Notes under the pieces: generated by a model
The model's database searches: none
What the model saw: only the letters and a program-made list of their open reading frames with translations
Told to the model about the DNA's origin: nothing
Part shown: piece after piece, positions 46,007 through 54,737 of the stretch
Numbering within the stretch: position 1 is the stretch's first letter
Layout: every line of letters begins with the position of its first letter
NCBI RefSeq assembly: GCF_007474605.1
Contig: NZ_VHKL01000002.1
Location: 434,001-498,000, forward strand
DNA: 64,000 bases
From: Rhodoligotrophos appendicifer
GTDB lineage: Bacteria > Pseudomonadota > Alphaproteobacteria > Rhizobiales > Im1
Direction of reading: 5' to 3'
Position numbers and translations under genes: made by a program

Positions 46007-47851
46007 ATGGCCCAGGATTCGTCCTCGAGAAGACAGAGCATCGTCACCTGGTATCTCATTGCGGCCGGCATGGGCCTGTTGCTGCTGCAATGGGCGTGGG
46101 CAAGCTACAGCCATGTCGATACGATTCCGTTCAGCCAGTTCGAACAGCTCGTCGACCAAGAGAAGGTCGCAGAAGTGGCGGTGGGGCAGGATACCATTCA
46201 GGGCAGGGTGAAGGCGCCCTTGCCCAGCGGGAACACGGCGTTCGTCACCGCACGGGTCGAGCCCATGCTTGCGGAGAAGCTGGCAGCGAAGGGGGTAGTG
46301 GTCACCGGGGTTCCGACAGGCGGCCTCATCCAAACCCTCCTGTCCTGGGCGGTGCCAGCCTTTCTATTCTACCTTCTTTGGGTGTTCGTCTTTCGTCGCA
46401 TGGCCGATCGCCAGGGCCTCGGTGGGATGATGTCGATCGGCAAGTCGCGCGCCAAGGTCTATGTGGAAAAGGACACTAAGGTCAGCTTCGCCGATGTTGC
46501 GGGTGTCGAGGAGGCGAAGTTCGAGCTGAAGGAAGTCGTCTACTTCCTCAAGGATCCGAAAGTGTATGGCCGGCTTGGCGCAAGGCTGCCCAAAGGCATC
46601 CTCCTCGTCGGGCCGCCGGGCACGGGAAAGACCCTCTTGGCGCGCGCCGTTGCCGGAGAGGCGGGGGTGCCGTTCTTTTCGATCTCAGGCTCCGAATTCG
46701 TGGAGATGTTCGTCGGTGTCGGCGCAGCGCGGGTGCGCGACCTGTTCGAGCAGGCCCGCAAGGCTGCACCTTGCATCATCTTCATCGATGAGCTCGATGC
46801 CCTGGGCCGCAGCAGGGCAGCAGGCGCCTTTGGCGGCTATGACGAAAAGGAGCAGACGCTGAACCAGCTCCTGGCGGAGCTCGACGGCTTCGATCCAAGC
46901 GTCGGGGTCATCCTGCTGGCCGCCACCAACCGCCCCGAGATTCTCGATCCCGCACTGCTGCGCGCCGGACGTTTCGACCGCCACGTCCTGGTCGATCGGC
47001 CGGACCGTCTCGGCCGCCTGGAGATCCTGAAGGTGCATGTCCGAAAGATCCGCCTGGCGCCTGATGTCAGTCTCCAGAAAGTTGCGGGACTGACGACCGG
47101 ATTCACGGGGGCAGATCTCGCCAACCTCGTGAACGAGGCGGCGATCGCAGCGACGCGACGCATGGCCGTGGCCGTGACCTTCGATGATTTCACCACTGCC
47201 ATCGAGCGGATCGTCGCCGGCGTCGAGAAGAAGAGCCGCGTCCTCAGCCCGCCGGAGCGGCGACGGGTCGCCTTTCACGAGATGGGGCATGCGCTGGTCG
47301 CCTCCAGCCTGCCTGGGGTCGATCCGGTGCAGAAGGTTTCCATCATTCCGAGAGGGGTCGGGGCGCTCGGCTATACGATGCAGCGACCGACCGAGGACCG
47401 GTTCCTGCTGGCCGCCAGCGACCTTAAGAACCGAATTGCCGTGCTTATGGGAGGGCGCGCCGCGGAGCGCTTGATCTTCGACGAGGATGTTTCGACAGGT
47501 GCTGCCGACGACCTGCAGCGTGCCACCGAGATCGCCATCGAGATGGTGACAAAATACGGAATGGATCCGACGGTCGGCCAGCGCACCTATGCGCCGCGGG
47601 TTCAGAGTTTTCTGCCGAACGCGCAGGAGCCGACGAATGCGGCAGAGGCGACGGCGAGGGAAATCGACGTCGCCGTGCGCGATCTGGTGGAGACCGCTGA
47701 TGCCACGGCGCGCGACATTCTCATCCGACGCCGGAGCGATCTCGACGCCGGAGCGGCCCTGCTTCTGGAGAAAGAGACGCTGACGGCGGAGGAATTCGTA
47801 CCCCTGTGCCGCTTGCGTTCTTCACAGCCCCCGCATCGCGAAGTGGCGTAG
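46007..47851 (+). CDS. FtsH-family AAA+ membrane protease (island paralogue)
   Basis: A 614-residue inner-membrane zinc protease. Two transmembrane segments (about residues 12-30 and 105-125) flank a short periplasmic domain. The AAA module has Walker A GPPGTGKT near residue 203, Walker [13 protein letters not shown], a second region of homology ending [27 protein letters not shown], and the pore motif FVEMFVG. The protease motif is HEMGH at 424-428 (HEAGH in most FtsH), with the third ligand in the DLQRATEIA segment. It is shorter at the C-terminus than housekeeping FtsH, so it is likely an accessory, stress-induced copy. ATG 46007 fits homology; the ribosome site is weak. Confidence 0.93.
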   Translation: MAQDSSSRRQSIVTWYLIAAGMGLLLLQWAWASYSHVDTIPFSQFEQLVDQEKVAEVAVGQDTIQGRVKAPLPSGNTAFVTARVEPMLAEKLAAKGVVVTGVPTGGLIQTLLSWAVPAFLFYLLWVFVFRRMADRQGLGGMMSIGKSRAKVYVEKDTKVSFADVAGVEEAKFELKEVVYFLKDPKVYGRLGARLPKGILLVGPPGTGKTLLARAVAGEAGVPFFSISGSEFVEMFVGVGAARVRDLFEQARKAAPCIIFIDELDALGRSRAAGAFGGYDEKEQTLNQLLAELDGFDPSVGVILLAATNRPEILDPALLRAGRFDRHVLVDRPDRLGRLEILKVHVRKIRLAPDVSLQKVAGLTTGFTGADLANLVNEAAIAATRRMAVAVTFDDFTTAIERIVAGVEKKSRVLSPPERRRVAFHEMGHALVASSLPGVDPVQKVSIIPRGVGALGYTMQRPTEDRFLLAASDLKNRIAVLMGGRAAERLIFDEDVSTGAADDLQRATEIAIEMVTKYGMDPTVGQRTYAPRVQSFLPNAQEPTNAAEATAREIDVAVRDLVETADATARDILIRRRSDLDAGAALLLEKETLTAEEFVPLCRLRSSQPPHREVA

Positions 47852-47890
47852 CGGCGACGCGCAAGCTGTGAGCCGGAACATGGTGATGCT

Positions 47891-49081
47891 CTAATCGTAT
47901 GAGATCGTGTGCCACGCTGAAATGGGCACAGTCTTCCCGTCTCGCCATTCGAAAATCCGAACGCCGTTGGCGCCGATGTGCTTTTCTTCGGTGTAGGTCA
48001 CCGGGGGCATCAATCCGACCTCGAGGGGCTGGCCAGAGTTGGCGGCGGCGATCACGCCCTCCCGCGTCAACTCTGTGGCCGCGTTGAGGATTTCCACCAT
48101 CATCGCGGCATGCACATAGCCCACCAGCGCGCCCCAGTCGACGGTCGCGCCTGGGAAGCGGTCTAGCAAGTCTTTCCGAAATTCCTGGACGGCTGGGACA
48201 TCGCTGAAGGCAGATTCGACTTCATTAGCGAACACGACGCCATTAACGTCGTCGCCCAGCAGTTTCGGCATGGAGACAGAGCTGCCACCGGCGCCCGCCA
48301 CCCAAAGGGGACCGTAGCCGGCGGATTTCGCCTGCTTGATTGCCGTCGCCGTGGCACCGGCTGTGCTCATGGAGACGACTGCGTCAGCGTTGGAGTCCTT
48401 CAGCCGAAGCACATAGGTGCTAAAATCGTTCGTGCCTCGCTCATAGCCCACATCGGCGACCGGCTCGAGGCCCGACTCTCTCAAAGCCTTCTCGAAGCCC
48501 TTGCGCCCCGCCTCGCCCAGATCATCGTTCTGATAGAAATAGGCGACCCTTTTCTTGCCAAGCTTGTCGACAACATGCTTGGTGACGAAATAGATCTGAC
48601 TGAAGTAGTTCGGGGTTAGGGCGAAAGTCGTCTTCAAAGTCTCAGGCGTAGGGTTGAGGCTGAAGAATGGTATGTCGGCCCGCTCGGCATAGGTCGATAT
48701 CGCCACCGTTGTTGGGGTCCCGACGGAGCCGAACAGCAGGAAAACACCGTCGCGCTCGACCAGCTTCTTTGCGCCGGCAAGCGCCTTAGCAGGCTGGTAA
48801 GCATCGTCCTCGATCAACCATTCGATCTGGCGACCCTTGACGCCGCCTGCCTTGTTGATCTTGTCGAAATAGGCGCGGGCGGCCTGCTCATAAGGTTCGG
48901 TGATCAGTCGGACCGGACCGCTAAGTGCGAACACCCCTCCGAGCTGGATCACCTTGTCAGTGACGCCCTGAGTCTGCGCCATGGCAGAGGGAATTTTAGC
49001 CGTGGATACGGCGGCCACCGTCATGAGGATGAAGCGCCTGCGGTCCATTATGGGCAATTTGCCCGCGTTTTCGTATGCCAA
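47891..49081 (-). CDS. Branched-chain-amino-acid-type ABC substrate-binding protein (LivK family)
   Basis: A 396-residue periplasmic binding protein of the Peripla_BP_6 type. After a signal segment (DRRRFILMTVAAV, ending SAMAQ) it has IQLGGVFALSGPVRLITEPYEQAARAYFDKINKAGGVKGRQIEWLIEDDAY, then the hinge and second lobe to TYTEEKHIGANGVRIFEW. The TTG at 49081 is preferred because GGGAGGA lies six bases upstream; ATG 49048 has none. A paralogue (55746-56549) sits at the other end of the cluster. LivHMGF partners are absent, so they must be elsewhere. An AT-rich operator lies in its promoter. Confidence 0.92.
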   Translation of the reverse strand: MAYENAGKLPIMDRRRFILMTVAAVSTAKIPSAMAQTQGVTDKVIQLGGVFALSGPVRLITEPYEQAARAYFDKINKAGGVKGRQIEWLIEDDAYQPAKALAGAKKLVERDGVFLLFGSVGTPTTVAISTYAERADIPFFSLNPTPETLKTTFALTPNYFSQIYFVTKHVVDKLGKKRVAYFYQNDDLGEAGRKGFEKALRESGLEPVADVGYERGTNDFSTYVLRLKDSNADAVVSMSTAGATATAIKQAKSAGYGPLWVAGAGGSSVSMPKLLGDDVNGVVFANEVESAFSDVPAVQEFRKDLLDRFPGATVDWGALVGYVHAAMMVEILNAATELTREGVIAAANSGQPLEVGLMPPVTYTEEKHIGANGVRIFEWRDGKTVPISAWHTISYD

Positions 49082-49106
49082 AGTCAGTCCTCCCCGTTCA
49101 CTTTTA

Positions 49107-49127
49107 TTGTAGTATAATATTGTGCTA
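49107..49127. promoter_or_regulatory. AT-rich operator, site 1 of the GntR-linked cluster
   Basis: A dyad centred on AATATT (TAGTATAAT against TAGCACAAT on the other strand), 25 bases from the LivK-type gene's TTG start. Its complement shares the stretch CACAATATTATA-N-TACAA with site 2, which lies in inverted orientation 55 bases away. Confidence 0.7.
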
Positions 49128-49182
49128 TTATTTTTGAGTCAACGGCTCTACCTCGGCGTCAGGACGAGAAATTTGACTTTGA

Positions 49183-49206
49183 TTGTATCACAATATTATA
49201 GTACAA
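49183..49206. promoter_or_regulatory. AT-rich operator, site 2 of the GntR-linked cluster
   Basis: A 24-base dyad with perfect outer arms TTGTA and TACAA and an AATATT centre, ending 24 bases before the acyl-CoA ligase start. It matches site 1 in inverted orientation (17 of 18 positions) and shares its core with site 3 at 55670. Its closeness to the start suggests repression. Confidence 0.75.
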
Positions 49207-49230
49207 TTTTCGCAAAGCGGGAGTGGGTCA

Positions 49231-50922
49231 ATGCTGGAAAGGACAGAGGTCGCGTTAGAAGGTCGCCCCTCTGCCGGCATTGTTTCGGGGCCTGAGGCGT
49301 TCGCGCCGGAATGTATCGGCGACGCGCTGGATCGGGCAGCGCTTGCCTGGCCGGGGCGGGTCGGCTGGGAGTTCGACGATGATTATGTCAGCTTTGCGGG
49401 AATGCGCGAGAGCGCGAACGCTGTCGCCCGGGCCCTGGTCGCAGCCTCCATCGGTGAAGGCGATATCGTCGCCGTATGGATGCCCAATCGTGCCGAGTTC
49501 GCCTATGTGCAATTCGCCTGCGCCAAGATCGGCGCCGTCATCGCGGCAATCAACACGCGCTCGCGCCGCTTCGAGCTGGAGCACACGCTGGCTGACAGTG
49601 GCGCCCGCCTCCTGATTATGCAGGATGGATTTCGCAGCAACGACTTCGTCGCCACCCTGGCAGAGCTGTGCCCACAGGGACAACGGTCCGACCACGGCCG
49701 GGTTGCGGCACCGCAACTGCCCGGTCTCGGCTTGATCATCGCTCTGCCCGGCTCGACGCGCGATCCGCTGGCGCTCAGCTGGCAGGCTTTCCTGGACGGG
49801 GGATCAGCCGTCCAGGCCGACGCGCTGGCCGCCGTGCAGGCCCGGCAGGACTGGCGCCGACCAGCATTGCTGCAATACACATCGGGCACCACATCCCGGC
49901 CCAAAGGCGCACTCTGCAATCATCGCTACTGTCTTTATTTCGGTGTGGCCTTCCTCCGAAATCTGGAGATCGGTCCCAATGATGTGCTTCTCAACACGCA
50001 GCCGGTCTACCATGTCGGGGGAGCCTGCGGCGCCGTGACGGTGCCGTTGACCATCGGCTGTAAGGTAGTCATGCCGGAAAGCTATGATGCCGGGCGGGTG
50101 CTCCAGCTTATCGCAGCCAAGCGCTGCACGCTACGCTCCGGAACGGCTGCAATGTATACGGCCGAGCTTTCCCATCCTCAATTTGAGCAGTTCGACTTAT
50201 CAAGCCTGCGCGGTGCCTGGTGCAACGCTACGCCTTCCCTGATGAACCGGATTAGGGAGCGCATGGGGATTTCGTCTCTGGTCCAAGTCTTTGCGGCAAC
50301 GGAGGGGGGAGGAACTTGCGGGCGCATAGGCGACAGCTGGGAGATATTGTCTACGACCTGTGGCCGCGCTGTGGAGGGCATGGAGATCAAAATTGTCGAT
50401 CCGCTCACCGGCCACGAGCTGCCGCGCGGGAGCGTGGGCGAGATACGCCTGCGCGGCTGGTGGATGATGAACGGCTATCTGAACGCGCCTCAACAGACAG
50501 CGGAAGTCATTGATCAAAGCGGCTGGTTGCATAGCGGTGATCTGGGCGAAATGGATGACGTCGGCCATCTGAAATTTCGCGGCCGCATCAAGGACATGAT
50601 CCGCGTTGGCGGCGAGAATGTCTCGGCCGAGGAGGTCGAGAACGTCCTGATCGGCCATCCCGACATCGTCCAGGCAGCGGCCGTCTCCACGCCGGATTCA
50701 CGGCTCGGCGAGGTGGTTGCCGCCTTCGTTCAGAAGCGCGCCGGCAGCAGTCTCGCAGAAGGCGACGTAGTTTCCTTTTGTGGGCGCCTGATGGCTAATT
50801 TTCGGGTGCCCCGTCGCATTATTTTCGTTGAGGATTGGCCCATGACCGAAAGTGGCAAGATACGGAAAGTCGATTTGCGTGAGCGCCTGCTCCAACCCGG
50901 TGACAGAAGCATGTCGCAATGA
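49231..50922 (+). CDS. Acyl-CoA synthetase (AMP-forming ligase)
   Basis: A 563-residue ANL-superfamily enzyme that activates a carboxylic acid as acyl-AMP and then acyl-CoA. The P-loop is YTSGTTSRPKGAL near residue 216, the A5 motif is FAATEGGG, the A7 region is GWLHSGDLGEMDD, A8 is FRGRIKDMIRVGGENVSAEEVE, and the catalytic Lys is in ESGKIRKVDLRE. It opens an operon whose next three genes each overlap by ATGA. The ATG 49231 has GGGAG seven bases upstream; a start at 49183 would place the operator inside the gene. Substrate class (fatty, aromatic or terpenoid acid) is not evident. Confidence 0.93.
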   Translation: MLERTEVALEGRPSAGIVSGPEAFAPECIGDALDRAALAWPGRVGWEFDDDYVSFAGMRESANAVARALVAASIGEGDIVAVWMPNRAEFAYVQFACAKIGAVIAAINTRSRRFELEHTLADSGARLLIMQDGFRSNDFVATLAELCPQGQRSDHGRVAAPQLPGLGLIIALPGSTRDPLALSWQAFLDGGSAVQADALAAVQARQDWRRPALLQYTSGTTSRPKGALCNHRYCLYFGVAFLRNLEIGPNDVLLNTQPVYHVGGACGAVTVPLTIGCKVVMPESYDAGRVLQLIAAKRCTLRSGTAAMYTAELSHPQFEQFDLSSLRGAWCNATPSLMNRIRERMGISSLVQVFAATEGGGTCGRIGDSWEILSTTCGRAVEGMEIKIVDPLTGHELPRGSVGEIRLRGWWMMNGYLNAPQQTAEVIDQSGWLHSGDLGEMDDVGHLKFRGRIKDMIRVGGENVSAEEVENVLIGHPDIVQAAAVSTPDSRLGEVVAAFVQKRAGSSLAEGDVVSFCGRLMANFRVPRRIIFVEDWPMTESGKIRKVDLRERLLQPGDRSMSQ

Positions 50923-51314
50923 AGTATCGCACTCCACGTTCTAGTCTTGACACCGCCCAATATTGGCAGTCTGCGCATTCGGGCAGATTGATTTTCCAGC
51001 GCTGCGCGGCTTGCACCAGCGTCGTATTTCACCCGCGCGCGGCCTGTCCCTACTGTCTGTCGGAAGCGCTGACATGGCAAACCTCGGAGGGCGTGGGAAC
51101 GGTCTATTCCTTCTCGTTGCAGCACGTCCATCTTGATGGTGCGACCGGCATACGCGCCTTCGCCATTATCGAATTGGCGGAAGGTTTTCACATGTTCTCA
51201 GAGGTCCTAGCAGACAACCCCGCCGAGCTGCGCATAGGCGATCCGGTCGCCGTTGACTTCCAGCCGCTTGACCAGAACCACGCACTGCCCGTCTTTCGGA
51301 GGCAGATGCAATGA
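50919..51314 (+). CDS. DUF35 Zn-ribbon/OB-fold protein, thiolase partner
   Basis: A 131-residue protein with a rubredoxin-like zinc ribbon (CAAC and CPYC at residues 29-47) followed by an OB-fold, the ChsH2/DUF35 architecture. In sterol and other acyl-CoA pathways such proteins bind and assist a thiolase or hydratase encoded next to them, often channelling CoA esters. Here the thiolase gene overlaps by ATGA, so a heteromeric complex is likely. Four Cys and the motif RIGDPVAVDF support the assignment. Confidence 0.92.
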   Translation: MKYRTPRSSLDTAQYWQSAHSGRLIFQRCAACTSVVFHPRAACPYCLSEALTWQTSEGVGTVYSFSLQHVHLDGATGIRAFAIIELAEGFHMFSEVLADNPAELRIGDPVAVDFQPLDQNHALPVFRRQMQ

Positions 51315-52531
51315 ACATCAATCGATTGAAGGCTAAGGCAGCCATCGTCGGCATCGGTGATAGCTATTGCGCGAGGGATGAGCGGCGTACAGCACTCTCG
51401 CTCCTGATGGAAGCCATACGCAAGGCGCTCGATGACGCCGGTATCGAGAAGGGGGCTATAGACGGTCTGCTGTCGGGCCGCGCTCCGATGTCGGACATGC
51501 GTCCGCAGTGGAACAATATCGTGGCGTCCTATGCAAAGATCACCCCCCGACTATCCACGGAGATCACCACCCATGCCGGGGGCATGAACGGCATGCTCAA
51601 GCACGCCGCAATTGCCGTGGAAGCCGGCGTGGCGGAATATGTCCTATGCGTTGGCGCCGACGCCGCTGCAGGCCTGATGGACGTCAAGGAGGGGATCAGC
51701 ACTTTGGATGCCGATCCTGAATTCGAGCAACCCTACGGCGTCATCATCCCCACCCTCTATGCGCAGATCGCATCGCGGTTGATGCATGAGTCCGGCGTCA
51801 CCGAGGAAGACATCTCCTCCGTCAGCGTCCAGTGTCAGGATTGGGCCATTCATCATCCTTTTTCGGCCAAGGGCCACAAGGGGCCGATCACGGCGGAGAT
51901 GGTCATGGCCTCGCGAATGGTTTCCTCGCCGCTACGATTGTGGCATTGCGCAACATGGGGTCCGCCAGGCACGGCGGGCGCGATGATTGTGACCCGCGCG
52001 GAGAACGCCAGACATTTGTCGCGAGAGCCGATCTATCTTCACGGTTTCGGCGAGTTCCACACGCACGAATATATTACCGACCGTATGGGCCTGCGCACCA
52101 GTGCCCACGATCTCGGCCGGTTGCCGAACCTCACCACCAGCGGCGCCAAGGTCGCAGCTGAGGCGGCGCTGCAGATGTCCGGCATGGGCCTCGATGAGCT
52201 TCACGTGTTGCAGACTGCGTCGCAATTCGCCCATATCGAGCTGATGGTCCTGGCGGAGTTCGGGTTCATATCAGTCGAGGCGGCAGGAGCGTTCATCCGG
52301 GCTGGTGAGACGGGGCCACGCGGACGCATACCGACAAATACCAATGGTGGCTGGCTGTCCTTCGGCCAGCCAGGCGTCTCGTGCGTCATGGACAGTCTGG
52401 TCGAGGCGGTACGCCAGCTGCGCGGCACGGCGCTCGGCCTGCAGGTGCCGGCGGCGGTGACCGGCGCGGTGCATTCCAATGGCGGCATCAACGCGTGCCA
52501 CAATGTCCTCATTCTGTCGAGGAACCCATGA
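51311..52531 (+). CDS. Thiolase-fold protein (SCP-x/lipid-transfer type)
   Basis: A 406-residue thiolase-superfamily protein. It resembles the SCP-x/Ltp branch: AAIVGIGDSYCARDERRTALSLLMEAIRKALDDAGIE, THAGGMNGMLKHAAIAVEAGVAEYVLCVGADAA, and late NTNGGWLSFGQPGVSC and AVHSNGGINACHNVLIL. The usual nucleophilic Cys position near residue 90 reads THAGGMNG, without Cys, as in many DUF35-partnered thiolase-like proteins that act as aldolases (Ltp2 retro-aldol type). A cleavage of a beta-hydroxyacyl-CoA side chain is therefore as likely as thiolysis. Confidence 0.9.
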   Translation: MNINRLKAKAAIVGIGDSYCARDERRTALSLLMEAIRKALDDAGIEKGAIDGLLSGRAPMSDMRPQWNNIVASYAKITPRLSTEITTHAGGMNGMLKHAAIAVEAGVAEYVLCVGADAAAGLMDVKEGISTLDADPEFEQPYGVIIPTLYAQIASRLMHESGVTEEDISSVSVQCQDWAIHHPFSAKGHKGPITAEMVMASRMVSSPLRLWHCATWGPPGTAGAMIVTRAENARHLSREPIYLHGFGEFHTHEYITDRMGLRTSAHDLGRLPNLTTSGAKVAAEAALQMSGMGLDELHVLQTASQFAHIELMVLAEFGFISVEAAGAFIRAGETGPRGRIPTNTNGGWLSFGQPGVSCVMDSLVEAVRQLRGTALGLQVPAAVTGAVHSNGGINACHNVLILSRNP

Positions 52532-53505
52532 CTGCCATCACGCTGTCCGACATGGGAAGCTACATGGTGGGAGGCAACCCGATCGAAATCACCGGGCGGC
52601 CCCTTGAACGCTTCGCCTTCTCGTCCAGTTACACCAATACGGTCGACCCTAACGGCCGGTACTGGGCCAACCACTGTTATGTCCAATATTTCGTACCCGA
52701 GCCAAAACTCCATCCCATTCCGCTCGTCTTGGTGCATGGCGGCGGCCTGACAGGGAGTTCCTGGGAGACAACGCCCGATGGCCGTGCAGGATGGTTGAAC
52801 TATTTCCTGCGCCTCGGCTACGAGGTCCACGTCATAGACAATGTCGAACGGGGACGCGCCGGTTACTTCATCGACGGCGAGCCCTGGAGCGAAAGGCCCA
52901 TCTTGCGGTCAGAACAAGAATCCTGGTGGCTCTATCGATTTGGCTTGGCAGAGGATTTCGGCGCAAGGAAACCTTTTGCCGGGCAGCAGTTCCCCGTCGA
53001 GCACATCGAAGCACTGACGCGCATTACCGTGCCGCGGCGTTCAGCGGTGGCAGACCTCCAGCGCTTTGCGCTGCACGAACTCGTAAAGAAGCTCGGCAGA
53101 TGCGTCCTCGTCGGCCATAGTCAGGGTGGCGGTTTCGTCCTTGACACAGCAGCCTGTTGTCCGCGGAATGTTGTCGGCTGCGTCGTGCTCGAACCGCATG
53201 CGGATTTTATAGGAATTGACCTGGGCGGCGTCGCGGGCATACCGCTGCTTGCGATCACCGGTGACTTCATCGACAGGTCCGCCGTCTGGATAGATCTGAC
53301 AGAACAGCTGGCCAAGCTTTGCGAAAGTTGGAGCCGCGCCGGTGGGCGGGCGCAGCACCTCCTTCTGCCCGACATCGGGATCTCCGGGAACTCACATATG
53401 ATCATGATGGACAAGAACAGCGACGAGATAGCGGGGCATGTCGCCGACTGGCTGGAAAGATCTGAAAACAACATCGCGGCATTGGTCGACATTGGCGCAC
53501 TCTGA
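52528..53505 (+). CDS. Alpha/beta-hydrolase
   Basis: A 325-residue esterase-like protein without signal peptide. The oxyanion motif HGGGLTGSSWE begins at His70, the nucleophile is Ser198 in GHSQGG, and the catalytic His is in GISGNSHMIMMDKNSDEIA near residue 290. This pattern fits the group of hydrolases with a large cap, often acting on polyester or lactone compounds. It overlaps the thiolase gene by ATGA, so it belongs to the acyl-CoA operon, perhaps opening an ester or lactone to release the acid activated by the ligase. Confidence 0.9.
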   Translation: MTAITLSDMGSYMVGGNPIEITGRPLERFAFSSSYTNTVDPNGRYWANHCYVQYFVPEPKLHPIPLVLVHGGGLTGSSWETTPDGRAGWLNYFLRLGYEVHVIDNVERGRAGYFIDGEPWSERPILRSEQESWWLYRFGLAEDFGARKPFAGQQFPVEHIEALTRITVPRRSAVADLQRFALHELVKKLGRCVLVGHSQGGGFVLDTAACCPRNVVGCVVLEPHADFIGIDLGGVAGIPLLAITGDFIDRSAVWIDLTEQLAKLCESWSRAGGRAQHLLLPDIGISGNSHMIMMDKNSDEIAGHVADWLERSENNIAALVDIGAL

Positions 53506-53557
53506 TACAACCGGCGCAAGAGGCGTCAATGCAGCCAGTTGCATCGGGAAAGCATCC

Positions 53558-54235
53558 ATGCCAACCGCCATAGCGAACGACATTAAACACGGAAAGACTG
53601 TTGACCACCTCGGCGCACAGATTCGGTCGATGATCCTTAATGGGGAATTCGCGCCCGGCCAGAGGTTGGTGATGCGCGATCTGATGGAAGAGCTGAATGT
53701 CAGCCACGGACCGTTGCGAGAAGCCTTCAGGCATCTCGCAGCGCAAGGGTTGATCGAGATCATCGCCAACCGCGGCGCCGTGGTGCGTAAGCTGAACCGC
53801 CGGGAAATCCTCGACTTATTCCGTATCCGCGAAGCGCTGGAAGGATTGGCCGCCCGATTGGCCGCTGAGAACATCGAGAACAGTCCCCACAGGAAAAATC
53901 TCGAGCAGGTCGCCAAAGCTACGACCGCTCGCGACCAGCTCATGAATGCACGGATCTACGTTACAGAAAACAAGAAGTTCCACGACGCGATCGTACGCCT
54001 CGCCGACAACCCGCAACTGACCGACCTTCTCGACAAGCTTGGCCTTCCGGTGGTGATGCTGCAGCTCCGGCTGGCCATGACGACTGCTCAAGTCGAGGCC
54101 TCAATGCACGAGCATCAGCAGATCGCTGCCGCCGTGCTGGAGGGAAATCCGGACAAGGCGGACCGCGCAATGCGAGCGCACCTGCGCCGCTCGGTGCGGG
54201 ACACGCTAGCGCAGGCGGGCAGCTCGCTAACCTAG
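53558..54235 (+). CDS. GntR-family regulator (FadR/FCD subfamily)
   Basis: A 225-residue regulator. The winged helix is at residues 15-75 (LGAQIRSMILNGEFAPGQRLVMRDLMEELNVSHGPLREAFRHLAAQGLIEIIANRGAVVRKL). The FCD effector domain follows, with the metal-binding pattern FHDAIVRLADNP and HEHQQIAAAVLEGNPDKADRAMRAHL. It follows the hydrolase by 52 bases and is probably part of the operon, controlling it through the AT-rich dyads at 49107, 49183 and 55670. ATG 53558 was selected on homology. Effector is unknown but FCD domains often bind carboxylates or CoA-type metabolites. Confidence 0.93.
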   Translation: MPTAIANDIKHGKTVDHLGAQIRSMILNGEFAPGQRLVMRDLMEELNVSHGPLREAFRHLAAQGLIEIIANRGAVVRKLNRREILDLFRIREALEGLAARLAAENIENSPHRKNLEQVAKATTARDQLMNARIYVTENKKFHDAIVRLADNPQLTDLLDKLGLPVVMLQLRLAMTTAQVEASMHEHQQIAAAVLEGNPDKADRAMRAHLRRSVRDTLAQAGSSLT

Positions 54236-54284
54236 CGAGGCGGTTGCGAGCGCGGTAGAGCAGCTTCGCTAGCCATGGATGTTC

Positions 54285-54737
54285 CTACGTTGTGATCCGC
54301 CTCTTTATCAGCAGCTTCGAGTGGCCAGACTGGACCTCCTCGCTCTTCTGATTGAGGATCGTGATCTTGCGGTCGATGATGCCTCGATCAGGTTTGGATG
54401 TTTCCCTCTTGGCGGCGATCAGCATTCTTACGCGCAATGTGTCACCAATGAAGATTGGAGCAGTGAACTGCCAGTCGCAAACCGACAGCATCGCCAATCC
54501 CGTCTCATTGAAGATACCCCACTGCGTGTAAGCGCCGGCGACCAATAAAAATCCGAAAGCGCCACCCACGACGCGCTGCCCGAAGCTGGTAGCGCGCGCG
54601 TATTCGGCATCACAGTGCAGCTGCGCCCAGTCCCCGGACAGCATGCAGAAGAAAGTCGAATCGGCTTCCGTTATGGTCCGACCACCGGTCTCAAAGGTCT
54701 GATTCAGCTCCAGATCCTCGAAATACAAACTAATCAC
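54285..54737 (-). CDS. MaoC-like hot-dog dehydratase
   Basis: A 150-residue hydratase. The MaoC core motif is present: GRTITEADSTFFCMLSGDWAQLHCDAEYA (the catalytic Asp and His in D-x4-H form), then FGQRVVGGAFGFLLVAGAY and the hot-dog strand IFIGDTLRVRMLIAAKRET. It would hydrate an enoyl-CoA. The GTG start lies inside the stop of the preceding lyase (GTGA), so the two minus-strand genes are coupled. They face the ligase operon tail-to-tail, and operator site 3 precedes their promoter. Confidence 0.92.
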   Translation of the reverse strand: MISLYFEDLELNQTFETGGRTITEADSTFFCMLSGDWAQLHCDAEYARATSFGQRVVGGAFGFLLVAGAYTQWGIFNETGLAMLSVCDWQFTAPIFIGDTLRVRMLIAAKRETSKPDRGIIDRKITILNQKSEEVQSGHSKLLIKRRITT

